A stretch of 64,000 bases of DNA from DATKPE01 sp033854175. Its GTDB lineage: Bacteria; Bacteroidota; Ignavibacteria; UBA10030; SZUA-254. The stretch's first letter is position 1. The number at the start of each line of letters is the position of its first letter. The DNA lies in contig JAWOKN010000096.1 of the NCBI GenBank assembly GCA_033854175.1, positions 84,225 to 148,224 of the forward strand, given 5' to 3'. The translations under genes and the position numbers were made by a program. This document shows positions 62,018-64,000 of the stretch, piece after piece. The notes under the pieces were generated by a model, which saw nothing but the letters and a program-made list of their open reading frames with translations, ran no database searches and was not told the origin of the DNA.

Positions 62018-63187
62018 ATGAAGATCGCATATTTCGATACCATCGGGGGCATAAGCGGGGATATGACGCTCGGTGCGTTTATAAGTGCGGGGGTACGGGT
62101 GGAGGATTTGGAGGGTATGGTTGCACGTCTAGGTCTCACCGGGGTTGAAATCCAGGCTTCGCATATCGTCAGACACGGAATTACCGCGGTGAAGGTTGAT
62201 GTTGTAAGTTCTGGCCCTCAGATGGGGCATCGCCATCTCAAAGATATCGTGTTGATGATCGATGAAAGTCCGCTGAGTGATCCAGTGAAGGAGAACGCGA
62301 AAAAGATTTTTCTTGAGGTTGGTAAGGCGGAGGCGAAGGTCCATCAGACAGCACTTGAGAAAGTGCACTTCCACGAAGTCGGAGCAGTCGATTCGATCGT
62401 CGATATCGTTGGCACATCGCTGTGCCTCGATCTGCTAGGGCTGGAACGTATTTATTCGTCGCCCATAAAACTCGGTAGCGGGGGATTCATCAGAGCAGAC
62501 CACGGGAATCTTCCGCTACCGGGGCCTGCTGCGGTTGAAATTCTGAAGGGGTATCCGACCGTCTTCACCAGCATACCATTCGAACTGACAACGCCGACCG
62601 GAGCTGCAATTATCAAGGCCCTATCGGCCGGGATAATGACAGACGAAAAAGTTGTAATGGAGGAGATCGGATACGGCGCGGGGGCCCGTGAGATCACAGA
62701 AATTCCGAACCTCCTGCGAATTATTGTTGGACGGACGGTTGAATCCCAAGGACAGGACGAGGTCGTAAGTATCGAAACCAATATCGACGACATGAATCCG
62801 GAAATTTATCCTTTTGTTCTCGATCAGCTTTATCTCCAGGGCGCGCTCGATGCATATCTCATCCCGGTTCTGATGAAAAAAGGCCGGCCTGGGGTTCTCC
62901 TTTCCGTCCTTGCCCCCCATTCGCACCTTGACCCATTGCTTGAGATCATCTTTTCGCAGACGACGACAATTGGTGTACGTATTCAGCCTGTTGAAAGGAA
63001 GAAGCTTCACCGGGAGGAGCGGAATGTTCAGACCAGGTTCGGGAAGGTTCGGGTAAAAGTGATACGTATAGGGGGGCATGATCGTATGGTGGCTGAGTTT
63101 GAGGAATGCAAGCGGATCGCCAACGAGACAAAGCTCCCATTAGTTGAGATTTACAGGCTGTTGGAGGGGGAATTTGCCCCAAAATAG
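62018..63187 (+). CDS. larC: Nickel-pincer cofactor biosynthesis protein LarC
   Basis: CTP-dependent insertion of Ni into the pyridinium thiocarboxylate cofactor of lactate racemase-type enzymes. 389 residues from the ATG at 62018 (ribosome site GAAGGG): IAYFDTIGGISGDMTLGAFI (3-22), VHFHEVGAVDSIVDIVGT (about 113-130), ELTTPTGAAI (about 190-199), ETNIDDMNPEIYPFVLDQL. LarB, LarE and LarA are not in the window. Here the gene is one continuous frame; in some lactobacilli it is split and joined by frameshifting. An in-frame ATG 24 codons up lies inside waaA and is rejected. Confidence 0.93.
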   Translation: MKIAYFDTIGGISGDMTLGAFISAGVRVEDLEGMVARLGLTGVEIQASHIVRHGITAVKVDVVSSGPQMGHRHLKDIVLMIDESPLSDPVKENAKKIFLEVGKAEAKVHQTALEKVHFHEVGAVDSIVDIVGTSLCLDLLGLERIYSSPIKLGSGGFIRADHGNLPLPGPAAVEILKGYPTVFTSIPFELTTPTGAAIIKALSAGIMTDEKVVMEEIGYGAGAREITEIPNLLRIIVGRTVESQGQDEVVSIETNIDDMNPEIYPFVLDQLYLQGALDAYLIPVLMKKGRPGVLLSVLAPHSHLDPLLEIIFSQTTTIGVRIQPVERKKLHREERNVQTRFGKVRVKVIRIGGHDRMVAEFEECKRIANETKLPLVEIYRLLEGEFAPK

Positions 63188-63240
63188 CTAAAATTGCTGT
63201 TTTTAAATTGTCTTATATGTTTTAATAAACACTTTTTAAC

Positions 63241-63269
63241 TTGACTTAGGGAGAAAAAATGGCTATTTT
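63241..63269 (+). promoter_or_regulatory. Upstream rRNA promoter P1 (candidate)
   Basis: TTGACT (63241-63246), 17 bases, TATTTT (63264-63269), preceded by an A/T-rich stretch that could act as an UP element. Exactly 100 bases before the main promoter. Confidence 0.5.
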
Positions 63270-63340
63270 GGTACCACACACCGTCAGGTAAAACCTCCGT
63301 AAGACAAAATAAAAAATCATTACGGGGGGCATAGTTTTAC

Positions 63341-63369
63341 TTGACATGGATGAGAAAAATTCGTATATT
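63341..63369 (+). promoter_or_regulatory. Main rRNA promoter
   Basis: TTGACA (63341-63346), 17 bases, TATATT (63364-63369). Start predicted near 63376, about 165 bases before the 16S gene. Hexamers and spacer length are identical to the BMC shell promoter. Confidence 0.8.
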
Positions 63370-63388
63370 ATTTGCCCACTAATGTGGC

Positions 63389-63425
63389 AATTCCGATCCA
63401 GTGTACAGCGGATCGGGATTTTTTT
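63389..63425 (+). promoter_or_regulatory. Terminator-like hairpin in the rRNA leader
   Basis: An 11-bp stem (63389-63399 with 63410-63420, one G-U pair) with a ten-base loop and a T run to 63425, some 13 bases past the predicted start. It has the form of an intrinsic terminator or attenuator, and is followed by boxA, so antitermination control is plausible. Confidence 0.55.
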
Positions 63426-63431
63426 CTCAAG

Positions 63432-63443
63432 TGTTCTTTGACA
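63432..63443 (+). promoter_or_regulatory. boxA-like antitermination element
   Basis: TGTTCTTTGACA matches the rRNA boxA consensus (TGCTCTTTAACA) at ten of twelve places, in the position usual for the NusB-S10 binding site between hairpin and 16S. Confidence 0.6.
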
Positions 63444-63540
63444 ATAGTGTGCATAGCTCTAAGTCAGCTTTTGCAGATCTTCAACCAGTTCTGACAGCAG
63501 TCAGACGAATGATCAGGCTCGAAGTTGCGATTTGAAAAAA

Positions 63541-64000
<460 letters not shown>

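Larger units (their letters stand above)
63188..63540 (+). other. rRNA promoter and leader region
   Basis: 353 bases from larC to 16S rRNA with no reading frame. In order: an A/T-rich stretch (63190-63240), a weaker promoter (63241-63269), an imperfect hairpin (63294-63302 with 63320-63328), the main promoter (63341-63369), a leader hairpin (63389-63420) and a boxA-like element (63432-63443). Confidence 0.75.

Overview
The window reads as a chromosomal segment of a Gram-negative bacterium, most likely a deep member of the FCB superphylum (Ignavibacteria/Chlorobi/Kryptonia-like). The grounds are LPS genes (kdsB, waaA, a family 9 glycosyltransferase), outer-membrane and signal-peptide proteins, a CarboxypepD_reg/DUF5686 protein, DUF4139 and YbbR proteins, a DUF151-UVR protein and the 5' part of a 16S rRNA gene. 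Coding density is high. Start sites are mixed: some genes have clear AGGAGG-type sites, others none. Several promoters I can see are of canonical sigma-70 form (TTGACA or a close variant, 17 bp, TATATT), not the Bacteroidetes -33/-7 type. The lineage is inferred; I could not run a 16S or marker comparison.

Layout. 0.1-1.0 kb: malate dehydrogenase. 1.2-14.3 kb: a long minus-strand run with plsC, kdsB, DUF502, pyrG, a DUF5686 outer-membrane protein, a secreted type I pullulanase, a beta-CASP MBL hydrolase, an SDR protein without its catalytic tetrad, a beta-barrel-like protein and an RsbW-like ATPase. 14.3-16.5 kb: the only low-density region. It holds a decayed minus-strand locus (an unrecognised protein, an FG-GAP-like protein and a tiny peptide gene with two consecutive in-frame stops) and a plus-strand remnant. 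16.5-23.6 kb (minus): PAP2 phosphatase, MgtA, RsmA, AsmA. 23.9-30.2 kb (plus): a tight operon of a HisA-like isomerase, a PfkB kinase, dapB-dapA-dapD, an RmlD-like reductase and serS. 30.5-35.8 kb: a heterodimeric ABC exporter and a DUF4139 protein. 35.9-39.6 kb: fbp, etfBA, DUF151 nuclease. 39.6-50.2 kb (minus): pdxJ, ybbR, two bacterial microcompartment (BMC) shell genes, then rodA-mrdA-mreDCB and purH-purN. 50.3-58.2 kb: LD-carboxypeptidase, SPFH protein, two small proteins, RluE-type pseudouridine synthase, pdxH, thiL, a TlpA lipoprotein and a secreted protein of four tandem repeats. 58.4-63.2 kb (plus): macro domain, glycosyltransferase 9, MOSC, waaA, larC. 63.2-64.0 kb: tandem rRNA promoters, a leader with hairpin and boxA, and the start of 16S rRNA.

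The most striking element is at 41.3-42.5 kb. Two BMC-H shell genes form a self-contained unit with a consensus promoter identical in both hexamers to the rRNA promoter, a hairpin between the two genes and a textbook intrinsic terminator. No microcompartment enzyme, pentamer or trimer gene is in the window. The second shell protein carries a proline-rich linker and a C-terminal domain that looks like a SAP/Rho-N-type fold. The decayed locus at 14.8-16.4 kb is the second region I would look at.
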